A stretch of 64,000 nt of DNA from Dermanyssus gallinae (taxonomy: Eukaryota; Arthropoda; Arachnida; Mesostigmata; Dermanyssidae). Of this stretch, positions 14,058 to 28,071 are shown piece by piece; positions within the stretch are counted from its first letter, which is position 1; each line of letters begins with the position of its first letter. The stretch lies in contig QVRM01001762.1 of assembly GCA_003439945.1 (NCBI GenBank), forward strand, positions 62,001 through 126,000, written 5' to 3'. Position numbers and translations under genes: made by a program. The notes under the pieces were generated by a model. It ran no database searches and was not told the DNA's origin. It saw nothing but the letters and a program-made list of their open reading frames with translations.

Positions 14058-17000
14058 TATTTCGCAATAACATTGCATTTCAAGATGTTACATAATTACA
14101 ATACAGTTCATTATATACAATTTGAACACTTTAGCGACCGTCCCACCGGGCGAAAAAGTGCAAAGACCGCCGATGGGTCTGGCAGCTCGCTACGTGGTAT
14201 TTAGCGCATATCTGCGAGCAGAACCGGCAACGACATTGATCGCTAACTTGGTGAAATCCTTTGGCCAAACATACCAAGTGATGATAGCCGTGCACAATGT
14301 ACCTTGTGTACATGTGCCGGCTAGTGCATGCCATTCCTTGCCAAAGCTCCCTGGCGGGGTACACATCTAACTGCGGGACCTCTGCCGAGGCCTCGGTCAC
14401 TTTTCCCTGCCACTCCAACAAGAATTGCTGAAGTGGTCCTGTAATAGGTGACCTAAGCCTAACTCTGATTGTTTCCACTGCCGGGCCGCAAACCGCCAGC
14501 AGGTACACGAAGCGGCTTCTTGCCGTCCGCGGCAAGCAAAGAACCCGTTTCATATATATTGTGAAACATCTCTCTAGCTGCGCAAAATTTGCCGCTGAGA
14601 GATGGTCCCACACCCTGCCAAGGCTGTAGCTCAACATTGGCACAATCTTAAGCTCAAAAAGACGCACGGCCGCACTCAGAGACAGTCGTCGAGGGTCTCT
14701 CACCTCTGTGTGAATAGAGGCAATAGCCGTCCGACATCTGTCGCCGAAGTGCTGGGTAAAGGTCGTTCCCGTATAGTGTAGTCTCAGACCCAAATACGGG
14801 AAGGAGTTGACAAACTCCAGCGGTTGGCCACAACAGGGTATTATGTCTGCGGCAGCCAATCGACCCCCGCGGCGAAACTTCATGGCTTTCGTCTTCCGGG
14901 AATTTATTTGAAGACCCTTACGGTGAAGGTAACTTTCTACGTCGCCGACAATTCGACGAATGGCACCGCGGTCCTGGTGGGCCACTACGATGTCATCCGC
15001 ATACATGACGACGACGGCGTTTCTAAACTCCTCCCGTTCATGGCGGGCTAGGTCTGCGATGAGCAAGGTGAATGCCAGGCTCTGAGAGGGTCTCCGCAAC
15101 TGAGAGGGTCCCCTTGAAGAGTCACGTAGTCACGGTAGCGGTCTTATTGGAGGTTCCCAAACGCTCGCAAATAAGTCTCGTTTTCGCAAGGGCTTTTTTG
15201 AAGTGCTCGGTGGTTTTATATATATATATATATATATCTATAAGGCGAGCACTGTTGAGTGTGCAAACGTATTGTAAATGATCAATAAATCATTGCAATA
15301 TTTTCTATATATATATATGATTTTTCTAGCAAACATTGCAGCCGCGGGCAGAGCATGAAGCTCTGCCGGAGCTATCCAAAAGGAATTAGCAGTCCTTGAT
15401 TGGTTGACGGCCAAGGACCTTGTTGCTCCTAACACGGGTGCGCCTATCTTCACTAAAGCCGGGCGCCCTTCGCTACAAGACGAATATTCTCTTAGCGACT
15501 ATATTATCTTCAAATTTTACGTGGCTGCCACCATGATGGTAAATCCTTCAACGCCGGAACCGCCCATCAGACGCCCGGGAGCCAAATAGCTCTGAAGCCC
15601 TTTTAGGACCACGAAATCGACGCTATTCGGTAGATCCAGACGCACGCCGAATTCTGTCACAAGTCTCCGCCAAGAAAACGAGACCTTTGCCATCCTACTT
15701 GACGCCCCAAACGCTCTTAATAGCCTAATGTGGAGAGTTCTGGAGACTCTCCACAGAACGAACGCTCCCTTCTACACTACTCCGATCGTATGACACTACT
15801 TACAGGACAGAACGGGATTATCTTACGAAGCCAGTTTTAGCATTACATGGGAATACAACATTGAATTTATTCAATAATTGCACATTTGCACACTGAGGCA
15901 GTGCCCGCCTAAAAAAATAATTTAAAATCGCCTCCCGGTGAGTTCGCCTGCTCCTCCTCCGCGACGGACCCAGCTCTTGTGGTCCCGGTGCGCCCGGAAG
16001 ACCCGTAGGGTACCCTGCATGGCCAGGACGGTTAGGTCGATCAGGTTTTTCTTCGATAACCCGAGAGTCAGGAGATCCTTCACCGACTCGGGCTCCCATA
16101 CACCGGTCATCGACACGGTGATGGACCCGAATCGGTGGGGAAGCGAGCTGGGAAGTTGATCCCTGACCCCGGGTATATCGTATTTCCAGATCTTATCCCG
16201 TCTGGCCAATGCAAGGTCTCTTGTGGGGCCGCAGACCTCGGCGTCCAAGACCCAGACCCTCGTAGGTGTTGTTATGACGAGGTCTGGTCTCCGAGCCGGT
16301 GCGGCGGGTCTTCGCCTTCGAAGGTGCGCTCTCGTTCCACCTGCATTTCTTTAGCACGGAGTAGATGGGTGACTCGCTCACATATGTCATCGTGGCGCTT
16401 GATTATAGGGCGATGGGTGTGATCGCACACTTGAGCGATGTGGGCCAGCGTCTCGACAGCGTTGCACCCATGACGACAAAATTTGTCGTACCCGGGGCGA
16501 CCCCTTGCGAGTCTGGCACGCGTGAGAGAGTGCCACATGGCTCCATACTTGGCCCCCTGATATGCTATGGCTAGGAGTATGGTCTCGCCCCTAAAAGCGA
16601 GACCATCCTTCTAGTGGGACGGAGGAGCTTTCCTGACCAACCTTCGTCAAGAAGACCATAAAGTCGCAGTCGTCGACAAAGTGAGGTTCCTCGGAGTCAC
16701 TCTAGACTGGGGTCTCCGCGGTGCCAAACACGCTGCGGCGGGCGACAGTGAAGGCAATCAAGACAGGTAACAACTTCACACGGCTCGTGCCCAACACTTA
16801 CGGGCCTCGACAGCCCAGATGTCAATAATCATGTTCGCGGTCTCGTTGGTTGCCCTGTACAGAGTTCAGGCCTGGCCCACCGACGCCCTAAACTTTCCGC
16901 CAACAGGAATCGCTTGCGTCGGGCCCAGACAGTCGGACCCCTCTGGGTAGTTACGGCGTACCGAACGGTTAGCGAGGTGCCCTGCATGGGCGGAGCAGCG

Positions 17001-20000
17001 CGCACACCTACATAGTTTTTAGTGAAGACTTTAGCTTTTAACCTGCATGGCCTCTACGAAAATGATGGAAACACTCTCCTACTGAAACATCATATCCGAA
17101 GTTCTTAAAACTATAGGACAAGAAAAATGAGGGCCAACTCCCAGAAGCGCCTCCCCTCCCCGTCGCTCGCCGGGGAGCACAACAGCCATGAGTAGTATAT
17201 TCGCATGACTGGTTGGAGCCCCACACTATCGGATCACGATTGCAAGGAGCTTCCTCGTCGTGTGTGATCCGTATGTGCAACCGCATTTTCCAGTTAGTCC
17301 TCTAAAAAATTAAAAACAAATAGTCGCAACCATCAACAAATTAAAGGAAAGTAGTTCCAATAGACGCTTGTAACGTATATTCAATAGAGAAAACATAAGA
17401 AACATTTGACGCAGGTGCAAACCGTAACGGTAGACCGGAGCTGCCGCTGTCCTCAGTCGTCTGAGTGAATCGTACCTCAATGAAGGTAAACTTGCGCATG
17501 TGCTGCAGGATGGTGTGTTTCTCCGAGGCGAACATCACCGTCAAACTGAACTGCTTCCGGGACGTCGCGACGGGCTCTGTGTCGTTGCTCGCCACTGTCG
17601 ACTGGCCGCTGTCCTCGTAGTAATCCGCGTCATCGTCGTCCATGTCTGTCGCCCGATGGGCGGTAGGCGTCCGAATCCAGCCAACCGCGTACGTGGGGGC
17701 GGCAATTGAGGCGCCGAAAAACCGCGGCACCATAGCATTCGATCATCACCGGAATGAGTGGATGACGGGGCAAAGACGAAACAATGGCCATGGTTGTGCG
17801 ATACCGACAGCAGCCCCGATGCCAGAGCGGACAAGCCGAGCCGATAGAGAACGTTAGAACACTGAATCCAAGGTAAGGTCAAGCGGTCGCAATTGAAAGA
17901 AGCAAACCAACCTAAAGCAGCGTTGCTAATATATCTACTACGGCTCTGAGCCAAAAAACAACAGCAGCACCACCAGAAAAACAAACTCGCTGTACAAGAA
18001 AACAACGACAAACACTTATTTGCCTCAACAACAACAACAACGACAAGGGCAACAACATAAACAACAACGACTGCTAATGCTATTGTTGTAACTGTCATGA
18101 CTTTTTCTATCAACGACTCTCGTCGTCATGGGAGGGGTACACCGTTCAATAATAGACTAGACGATACTCCTCGTTAGCCGCTGAGGGCCCGGGCAGCCTC
18201 TTCAGGCATGGAACGTTTAAATTGCCTGAAGGCTGGGTGATTTGGCCGATGGAGAAAGGGATGAGATGATGAAGATAGATAGATTTCTAAATCTACATTG
18301 AGGGGTAGAGACGGCATTAACAAGAACCTGGCTAGCAGATGTATGCTCGCCTACGCACCTCCACCACCAGCGTTGGTTCTGCCCTCCTTCTGACCCTGCG
18401 CGGTGACTTGCACCTCGTATGTGACCTCTTTGCAAGGCTGGCGGCATTGGCGAATGCACTGATCGGTGAAGTGCTGCTCGACATCGATCTTGGCACACCG
18501 GCTCGTCTCCTCTCGGCTGCACACGCGTGGATAGCGGTCTCTGTATGCATATCTGCTGACAGCCAACGGCGGTCACGTTACCGACAAAACAACAGTAAAA
18601 ATAACAAGCAATATGAGTAGCAATACTAATAGACGACACAAATAGACCACAAGATTCAATCTTAGAAAACCGTATTCTAATCAAAACTTATTATTCAAAA
18701 ATTAAGGAATCAGTTGGAGCGCACAACTGGTCTTGGATAAAAGCAGAGCGATAATTTATATACAACTACATATATGCAAAGTAAACTTACGTAGAGCCTA
18801 TTCTTCATTTTACTAATTCCGTTGCAGGTTGGATAAACTGTAGTAATTGCATTGAGTTCAGTATTTGTTTAAGGTCTCGTTGCAATTACTAGCTCAAATC
18901 AGCACAGCATAAAATACTAAAATAATATATCGTTTCAGTAGTAGTCGGCGGATAGTCTGACATGAAACTACACAAAGCGGCTCCTTGCCTCGGATAGACA
19001 AGCAAAGCACTTGTTCCCTATATAATGAAAAACACCTCTCAAGCTGGTTAAAATTGGTTGGAGATGGTTCTACACCCTGTCAACCATATACATCAGACCT
19101 GGAACAATCTTAAGCACGAAGAGCCTCACCGCTGGGAAAACGGACAATCTTTGAACATTGCCTACTTCCCCGTGAAGAGATTTATGTGCCTTCTGTACCG
19201 TTTATATGCGCAGTGAACGTCATTCCTGTGTGATGAACGCGAATGCCAAGATACTGGAAAAAGTTAGCAAACGCTAATGATTGGCCACAGCAACGTATAA
19301 CGTCTCTAACAGCCAATCGACCTCCACGCCTGAATTGCATGGCTTAGGACTTTCTGGTGCTTATCTCAAGTCCCGTCGAGACAAGGAACGCATCTAGCAT
19401 GAAGAGGTGCGCTTCATGGCATCTGCGACCCCGATATTATCTGCATACATCACCACGACGGCTTTTTGGTACTCCTGTCGGACGTAACGAACAAGGTCAG
19501 CGAGGAGAAGTATAAGCAAGGCGCAGCTTAGCAGGTCTCCTTGTGGAGTTCCCACAGTTTGATTCATCTCTAATACACCATGCTTGCCGTCGACCAACAA
19601 GGTGTCCTCATCAAAGAAACTTTCTATTACACTTAGAAAGGAGCCGCCCACTTGGAATGCTTCAACCAGCAGATGGCGAGGGGCTTTGTGAAAGGCATTG
19701 GTACAGTCAATAAAGACTGCATACAGATAACCTTTGAGTTAAGCCAAAGCTCGCTCGATCACTGGGTGCCTCAACCTCTCCTAAAGCCCAACTGCTCCGG
19801 TAAAAGGGCCTCTTTAGCCACGTGCTCAATCAGTCAAATAACCAACTCACAGAAAATCTTCTTCAATGTACGTTCTGATGCCACTTTACAATAGAGATTT
19901 GGATTCCGTTTGTCATCACTATGCCTACCCTTGAACAGAAGAGAAAGCCTGGCGACATGCCAGACTTTAGGCATCCCCTATTTATAATTTCATTAAGAAA

Positions 20001-23000
20001 AAACTAATAGTTTTTCCCAAGAGAGGGAATGACTGGATCCAATGTTCATAATAGACCCGATCAAGCCCTAAGCTGTTTCTATTCGGAAGTGGCCGTAGGA
20101 TCTGGTACACTTCCTCCACCCCGAAAGGCAGATTCACGTTGTGGTCCTCCAGTGTAAGTGGATGCTGTACAATTGGAGATACGGTCGCAACGTCACGATT
20201 GAATACTATTTAGGTGGCTTTTTGTCTGTCCGTCACTAAGCAAGTTCACCGCCCTAGGAGGTCGCACGATATAAGCTAAGGGCACTCGTTCTGCTATTTC
20301 GAGCAATCGTCGTTCCTCCCGTCTTGCGTGCGTCTTGCTTATCGTCCTCTCCACTGATGACAGGTCGTATCGATGCCAGGTGTCACCTCAAGAATGCTCT
20401 GTCCAAAATAGATAGATTCATCCGTCTCATTGCAGACCAGCGGGGCGGGTTATGTCGGTCTCACCAAATACCGGAAACATCGACAACGGCCAACACTGGT
20501 TGGTGCTTTCGAGCCACTTGATCGAGAACAGCGATGTTTTTAAATTCACAGCTAATAAGGCTGTGAAACAACAGGCCGATGGTGCTGCTATATGCATACA
20601 TTCACGCGCATTCACACATTTCAGACCAATATTTTCCATCGCCGGAAACAGCACCTCGCTTTTATCATCGTTAGCCCCACAATCGATTCTGGCATTGAAA
20701 CCACCGCCGACGATGGTTGGCATGGTCGGACTTAACCATGAAAGTCCAATGCTTACCCTTTCAGCAACCTCCGCGGAATTGAATGTGTTGGTAGGCGTTT
20801 AGTTAATTAGATTTCCCACCCACAGGTCGTCCCCGACCTCCCGCAGGTAAACCGGTCAGCAGGTGAAACCCCGCATATCATTGATACGCAGTTTGTCCCG
20901 CTGAATTGTCTCCGTGAGGAGTGCAATGTCAGCCAACCTCAACTTGTCATTACGGGCAAGAACTATTCCCCCTTTAGGTCTCTTACCATTATAGAGAAGC
21001 ACTCATAGAGGTATGTTTGCCACTACGCTTGCAGTTCTAGAACTGGTCAGTCACTTACGGGGGCTTGGACCGCCAGGCGCAATAAAACTCTGCTTAACCA
21101 TCCTCTCGTAGGGGACGTCCCCAACCCAGCGACGGAACAGGCTTCCCTTCGGCCAGAGAGAATTAATTTCTGCGACAGTTTGCGTAATCTTCATCACGCA
21201 CCACCACACAGAACACAGCATCACTACCATGTGTATGTAGTTTCCAAACTAGCCATGCTTGCAGCGCGGTCGCCGACGTCTTCTGGGCCAATCGCGCCAC
21301 GCTTAAGACGATCTTCCCAGGTCTAGCATAGACTTCTAATCTGCCTATGTTATCTGTTGAGCTGCCCCTCTGTCGAGCCCGGTGGCGTGGTGGGTGCATT
21401 CGCCTGAGCCTCGCGACCGGAGGATCTACATAGGTGCGCGGGTTCGAGCCCCACCGTTGCATAAAAGCAGTCCCATGGACATTAAATCTTGAGAGTCAGG
21501 CCAGAAAGTATTTTTACATATCTCAACTCTGCAGACACCGAGATTTTGTTGGAGCCTGCGCAAATTTTTTGTAGGTCTCTCCAGTAGGCTCTCTGGCTCT
21601 TGCCTCGATGATGTCACCTCCTTCTCTGCTGTCTGCTAGCCTTGCTTTCTTGGTCATTCGCGTTGCCCGCGTTCCGGCGCATTTTTCGACGCTAATTTTG
21701 TCATTTAGCTTGGAGTTTAAACAACCTGTAATTGCGAGGGGTGCGGTTAACTGTTCCTGCGGGATGGCTTTGATTTTGGCAACCCGCGCTTGCAGTTCCG
21801 TCTGTACTAACCACAGTTTCACAAAGTTCCATTGTAGTTCTCTCAATCGGCGTCCACGCACCTTGGCTTATTTTCTGGGTGCCTCCCAATGTTTCACCAC
21901 TTTTGAGCAGTTTTGGCTGCACACCACTACTTGTTGACCCGTATTTAACGGAAGCGAACACTTCGAACATCCGGACATCACAACTACTAGTAAACAACTA
22001 TGACGATAGAAATTAAATGTAGTCACAAAATTGGCTCGTCCTTGAAAACGTTTGTGACTGTATAGCGTAGGTTGAGTATCGCACGTGCTACATATTCAAT
22101 GGGAAATCGTTAAAGCAAATGGCGCGGTCTAATGTATTACATAGCCTAAGCATATTTTTTTAGCAGCGTGCAGATTCTTAGCATGAACAGCGTCGCAGTA
22201 GAAGTAACAGTAGTTATGGTAGTAATAATGTTTAAGTCTCTGACTAAAATTAACCTGGGCGAGACACATTTGCAGTGCGAGTTCCAGTTGACGGCTTTGC
22301 ACATTTCGTAGCAGAGGTTCTGCGTCGTTTTACCGTAGAACATCTTCGAACGTCGTATTGAGTTGTAGTCGACGCACTGTGTCTGGTATGGCGGTGGTAG
22401 GGCTAAAGTGGTGAACTGTTCCACCAGGATAATGTAGCGCGCACCCGGCTCGAAGAACAGCGGGTGTGCCTGGCCAGCGGAATTCGTTTCCACCTAACAT
22501 GGGTAACACCAAAGGTGATGAAGTCATTGCCTTGTGAGTTAGATCAAGAAACTGGTATCTGAATTTGACAATCTGAAATCAAAATGGCAGAACAGCACCA
22601 CTTAGTGTCGGTGAATAGGGTCAGTGTAAGAATATGTGCATGCACCTACGTCAGTTTTCTATATATGTGCATGTCATCTGTGAGCTAAAGAAACGGCGTT
22701 GCGCTCCAGTTAACCATGATATATTTGTACGTGTCGAGTGGAAAACGAAGGGGCCTGTGATACGTTTATTTCCCTAATCTTTGGTTGAGCGTTTTTAAGA
22801 AGATACCCAGATATATCTACATTTTCCACGTGCCGCCCTATTTGTGACAGCTGTATGCTTAGAATGGTTAGCAGACTAATAGGCAACTCTTCAACAAAGC
22901 GCTCCGAAGAGCTAGTGACGGAAACTACTTCTGATACAGAATATATTTTCATTTGGCTTCACTAAATATGCTGCAATAATGTTCCGGATCAATATATACC

Positions 23001-23283
23001 TAGGTGTACTATACAGTTTGGTGAGTGCTTGCTTAGTTATGCTTAGGCTTACGGTGACGGACGAAGCTATTGCCAATAAACGCAAAAATCCAAAGCTTTG
23101 TTTTTGTGCAGGTAATAGGTAAATAACACTAATTTAGCTTGCCAGGGTTGGCATTACAACATAAAAATTGCATCGTCTCCTTTGCACCTATAGCAAATAA
23201 GTTAAATAATATAATTTGATTACATGTATCTCAAGACGTAGATAAATCTAAATTGCATTTGGAAATGTAAATTACAAGCAAGG

Positions 23284-23318
<35 letters not shown>

Positions 23319-23445
23319 TATACATATATATATATACATTATACACAGTATAATTCTAATACGTAATCAGAGCAGACCCGGTAGATCACTGCCTGAGGGC
23401 AGCGAACCTAGCACCGCAGCCGCATTTCCACGTTGCACTTCAATA

Positions 23446-23535
<90 letters not shown>

Positions 23536-24706
23536 CGTAAAACCGTACGTTTTACATAGATAATAGCACCTAATAATGCTTCCGTTGGCCAGTGTAGGTA
23601 TATAGGTAAATAACAAAATGTGAAACACAAGGCCAATATATTAGAGACGAAAGAACGTAGCTCCTGTTTTGAGTACCTGGTGAAGGACGGCGTCGGCCTT
23701 AAACATATCCGATATCTGAAGCGTTTCTTGTTCCTGCCAGCCCATCGTCACATTAAGCTCGTAGTCCCACGGATATTTGCACTTGTTTAACGGGTGATGC
23801 CGATCCTGAATAGCGTGCAGGTCAAGGGAATAGCACATCGCATCCGGAAATCTGCGTGAAGAAAAGCACCACTAATATTAACACGTCTCGTAACACGGCC
23901 TACAGTTGTTCTTGCCAGAAGTGGCATCATCATCATCATATTTTAACGAACCTGCATTTATTTTTGCGGAAATTGGTTCTACCACGTAGTTGGATGAGGC
24001 CACATGGCAATAGATCGGAACCAACTTTACAACTAAAACGCCTTTCAGAGTCATAGGAAAGTTTAATAACTTATTATAACTTATTATTTAATAATAGGTA
24101 CTCAAATTAAGGCAAGCCTAATTAAACCGTTTGACAATATTTGCAGAACGTTTACGGATAGAACAGAATAATTACGATAACTGATTACACAACAAAATAC
24201 ACAAATGGTTTTTACACACAAAGGACGTTTTACCTAGCGTAGGCAAACTCCCAATTGTCAGCGCACTCAAAAGGTTCGCAGCCAGAGGTCGGCTTCATAT
24301 GGCAGTGTCCGATAACTTCCTGTAAGGATTTTTGTTGAAATTGTTGTATGAAAATTTGGTTTATTGATTGAAAAGAAAGCTCGCCATTATTCACATTGTA
24401 GCAGTTTCTATATAAGATTAACTTAGTCTGAATGACTAGTGAAGAGGACTCAACGCATCTTTCTCCAAGCCGTTCGGCCTCATTACGCCATTAGCCACAA
24501 CTGGACACGCTTTGCATCATAATTGCCTATTCACTCTTATGATTCAGGAAGATTTTCTTGCATTTTGTACATACCGGCCTTCTGACAGTAGGCATTCGTA
24601 GAGCAACAATTTTTCTTTAGTGAACACTTTGAAAACGTCTTAAAATTGGACAATATGTCAACGTGGCGATTGATGATTAGCTAGAGGACAAAGCGCTTGA
24701 AATGCG

Positions 24707-24750
<44 letters not shown>

Positions 24751-25974
24751 GTAGTTCAATAAGTTCTTAGAATGAAAACCAAGAATTTTCCAAATCATGT
24801 TTTTAAATTTATCTTATTCGATATACTCCCCGAGATGCTCAATACACTTTTCCCACCAAGATTTCAGAGCTTTTATACCTCTTAAGTAGAATTCCGCGTC
24901 TTTAGACTGAAAATAGGCATTGACAGCAGCCTTAACCTCTTCATTGCTGGAAAAACGCTTTTCACCGAGACTATTCTTTAAATGTTCGAAGAGGAAATAA
25001 TCAGAGGGGGCCAGGTCTGGAGAATAGGAAGGTTGTTCAATAAGTTCGAACCTCAGTTGGGTCAGTTTTGCCGATGCTTGCCGGGACTTGTGTGCAGGAG
25101 CATTGTCCTGGTGAAACAGGACAACCTTCTTCTGCAAAGCGGGCCGTTTCACGATGAGTTCTTGCTAAAGGCAGTCCAACAGTCTTGCATAATATTCTCC
25201 TGTGATCGTTTTACCGCTCTCAAGGTAGTCGACCAGCATTATTCTACGTTGGTCTTAAAAAAGTAGCCATCACCTTTCCGGTCAATGCCGTTGTCCGCAC
25301 TCTCTTCGGAGGTCCTTCATCAGGTGCACACCATTGGCAAGATGCTTCTTGGGTCTCGGGAGTGTAGTGATGGACCCAGCTTTCATCAACGGTCATGAAT
25401 CTGCGCCAAAAATCCGACGGATTGTTCGACATCTTGGCCAAATTTCGCTGTGAAGCGAAAACAGGCGCGTTTTTTGGCCTTGGATGAGCAAATGCGGCAG
25501 CCATTTTTCTCTGAGCTCTTTCATCTTCAAGTTTTCGTATAGGATAAAATGCACACTATCTAAACTAATTCCTAATGCCTTCGCTATCTCCTTAATGTTC
25601 ATTCGCTTATCTGTGCCAACGATGTTTCGCACTTTCTCTATGTTTTCCTCATCAGTTGCCGTTTTTTGGCCTCCTGGACGTAGTTCAATCCCGGTGCTCC
25701 TGCGACCTCTTTTTAACTCATTAGTACAGTTCGAAACAGTGGCAAAACATGGCGCAGAGTCACCGTACACATCGTCTAACTCAGTTTTCACTTAGGTCGC
25801 ATTCCAACCTTTGAAATAAAATGCTTGATAACCACTCGAAACTCCTTTTCTCCATTTTTCAAAATCACGCCGATACGTTGCACGGGAAAAGCGATCAAAC
25901 GAAATCGCAACGGCCAATCACCATAATATTTTGACTTCTAAAAAGCTCATTCTAAGAACTTATTGAACTACCTG

Positions 25975-26034
<60 letters not shown>

Positions 26035-27810
26035 GCTAATGATGTTACAACATTTGCATATATATCTTTTTTTCTATTTAGAACGATGATTTGTAAAAAC
26101 AGTACAAATAAGCCAAAAGTAACCTACCTTTGTCGAGAACGCTATATCGCTTATTGGGGTATAATTCCACAGCTTATTTGTAAGCGTATCCGAAGAAGGC
26201 ATTTCTTCGCCACAAAGCTCCTGTAGAGTCTCGATCTCACAGACCTGAACGGCAGAAAGTTATCACACATTGCCGTTTGCCGTGGGTGTTGCTTGATATA
26301 TATTTGACTTCACGTTGAGCTCAATAAATCTACTTAATATTGTTTCGAGGTCTAGGTTATGATTGTGCTCGTCATCGGGATAGACGCGCCCTAGTCTTCT
26401 GCCACAGGACAAACGCACGGAACACGTGATGTAGCTCCAGTTAACACTTAGATCACTGGTGTGTCAACCGGAATCAACCATAACGGGGACTTTGTTATAG
26501 ACACACACTTATTTGACAACAATTCAGATTTGTTATACACTTAAACTTTTCATTTCTCAAATACTTCTAAGGTAAGCGGCGCCAATCATAATCATCTAAA
26601 GAAGCAAACATAGATAATGTAGAACATAATTTAGGGAATGCAGTAACTCGAGGAAGATTGTCACAAAATCATGCAAATGCGTATTGTCATGGTGGAATAC
26701 GACGTATCTGGGGTTGCACGTTTCGTGTTTTTTGGTCTTTCAACTATAAGGCTGCTTGCAGTACTCTGTACTGCTGATTATTGCGCATTGCAGTAGCTCA
26801 TAGTGCCCGCTATTGCTCTAATCCCACCGAGGAACAGAGTTTAGTCTTCTTAGCGTGAGGTTCTTAGGAGGAAGAGCGTTCATCGCCTCGTTTTCGCTAA
26901 GCTCTGCTACGAAGGCGAACGGACCACTGCGTTGCGGTTAGAACGCACATAGTTCCAGACATGTAAACGGCGCAAATCTTCTTCATCGAGACAGTCGCAT
27001 TCTGTTCTTCGTTGTAGTGAAAAAGTATAACGAAAAAGTTTTGCAAATTGGCCGTTGTAGGTAACGATTCCTTTTTTCACAGCGCTCTCGTATCAAGATA
27101 CGTTAATTAGGGATTGACCTGTTAAAGTTTAAAGGCGACTTTAACGTGCGTGCACAACATACGCTCGTCTGCACCAAAATTCGCTGAAACGAGTTCACTT
27201 ATTATAGCAACAAAACTTTCGGACTGACAATATATATATATATATAGTATTCGGAGAAATTGTGAGGTAGTTCTGATACGAGGAATCCAGCGCGTTCTTT
27301 AATTTTACATTACTACTGGCGGATGTTGGCGGATTTAAGTCGTTTATGCAAGAGCAGATAGGTGGTAGGAAAGCAAACTCATTTTGATTTGCGAGTTTCT
27401 ATTAATATGTACTGTATTACACCCATGCTATATGCATTTGTGTATACGGATTTTAATAACTTTGATATAGGGATAGTAAATTCCATTTATTAAAATGACA
27501 TTTAAGTGTTACAGCGAGATGTAAATTTGATATATATATATATATATATAGGTCCAGACCTGAGGTCGACCACCTAGACATGGTACCATGCACCGCCGTG
27601 ACGTTATCGCTTTGTATATACAATGACAGCCTTTGCCGGAATAATTAGCCAGCACGAGGGGTCTCCCGTGGCTAATCTTGACACTCGCATACCTTAGCAA
27701 TTACTCCCTCCCTAATTCCACACTAATTTTTCCTGGGCCCCTGTAAGATCTTGAAGACAAAAGGTCAAAAGTATATTTGTATCACTTGTTTAGAGCAACA
27801 CTTGTTAAAC

Positions 27811-27846
<36 letters not shown>

Positions 27847-28029
27847 ATTATGTCAACATTATTAAAGGTGCCTACGGGTCTTCCGGGCGCACCGGGACCA
27901 CAAGAGCTGGGTCCGTCGCGGAGGAGGAGCAGGCGAACTCACCGGGAGGCGATTTTAAACTATTTTTTTAGGCGGGCACTGCCTCAGTGTGCAAATGTGC
28001 AATTATTGAATAAATTCAATGTTGTATTC

Positions 28030-28071
<42 letters not shown>

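Larger units (their letters stand above)
17020..18935. other. introns around exons 9 and 10
   Basis: Outside the exons: an AAC/GTT-rich low-complexity stretch at about 18020-18075, with no other element recognised. Confidence 0.4.
18940..21060 (-). mobile_element. degenerate APE-class LINE copy (E2)
   Basis: The most 5'-complete member of its family here. In order on the minus strand: an endonuclease fragment (about 21060-20427), RT N-terminal remnants (about 19980-19750, with PEQLGFR) and the YAD box plus RT thumb (about 19651-18950). It is crossed by many stops. Confidence 0.75.

Noticed and set aside
17038..17286. 82-codon minus frame between exons 10 and 11
   Set aside because: No family similarity; exon 10 joins directly to the TM2 exon in phase.
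22710..22952. 80-codon minus frame between channel exons 7 and 8
   Set aside because: Exons 7 and 8 join in phase without it. It lacks suitable splice sites and would disrupt the conserved ectodomain spacing.
24982..25266. 94-codon plus frame (MFEEEIIRGGQ), with counterparts at 9760-10233 and 51858-52145
   Set aside because: It is the antisense shadow of the mariner-A transposase and recurs only because the element does.
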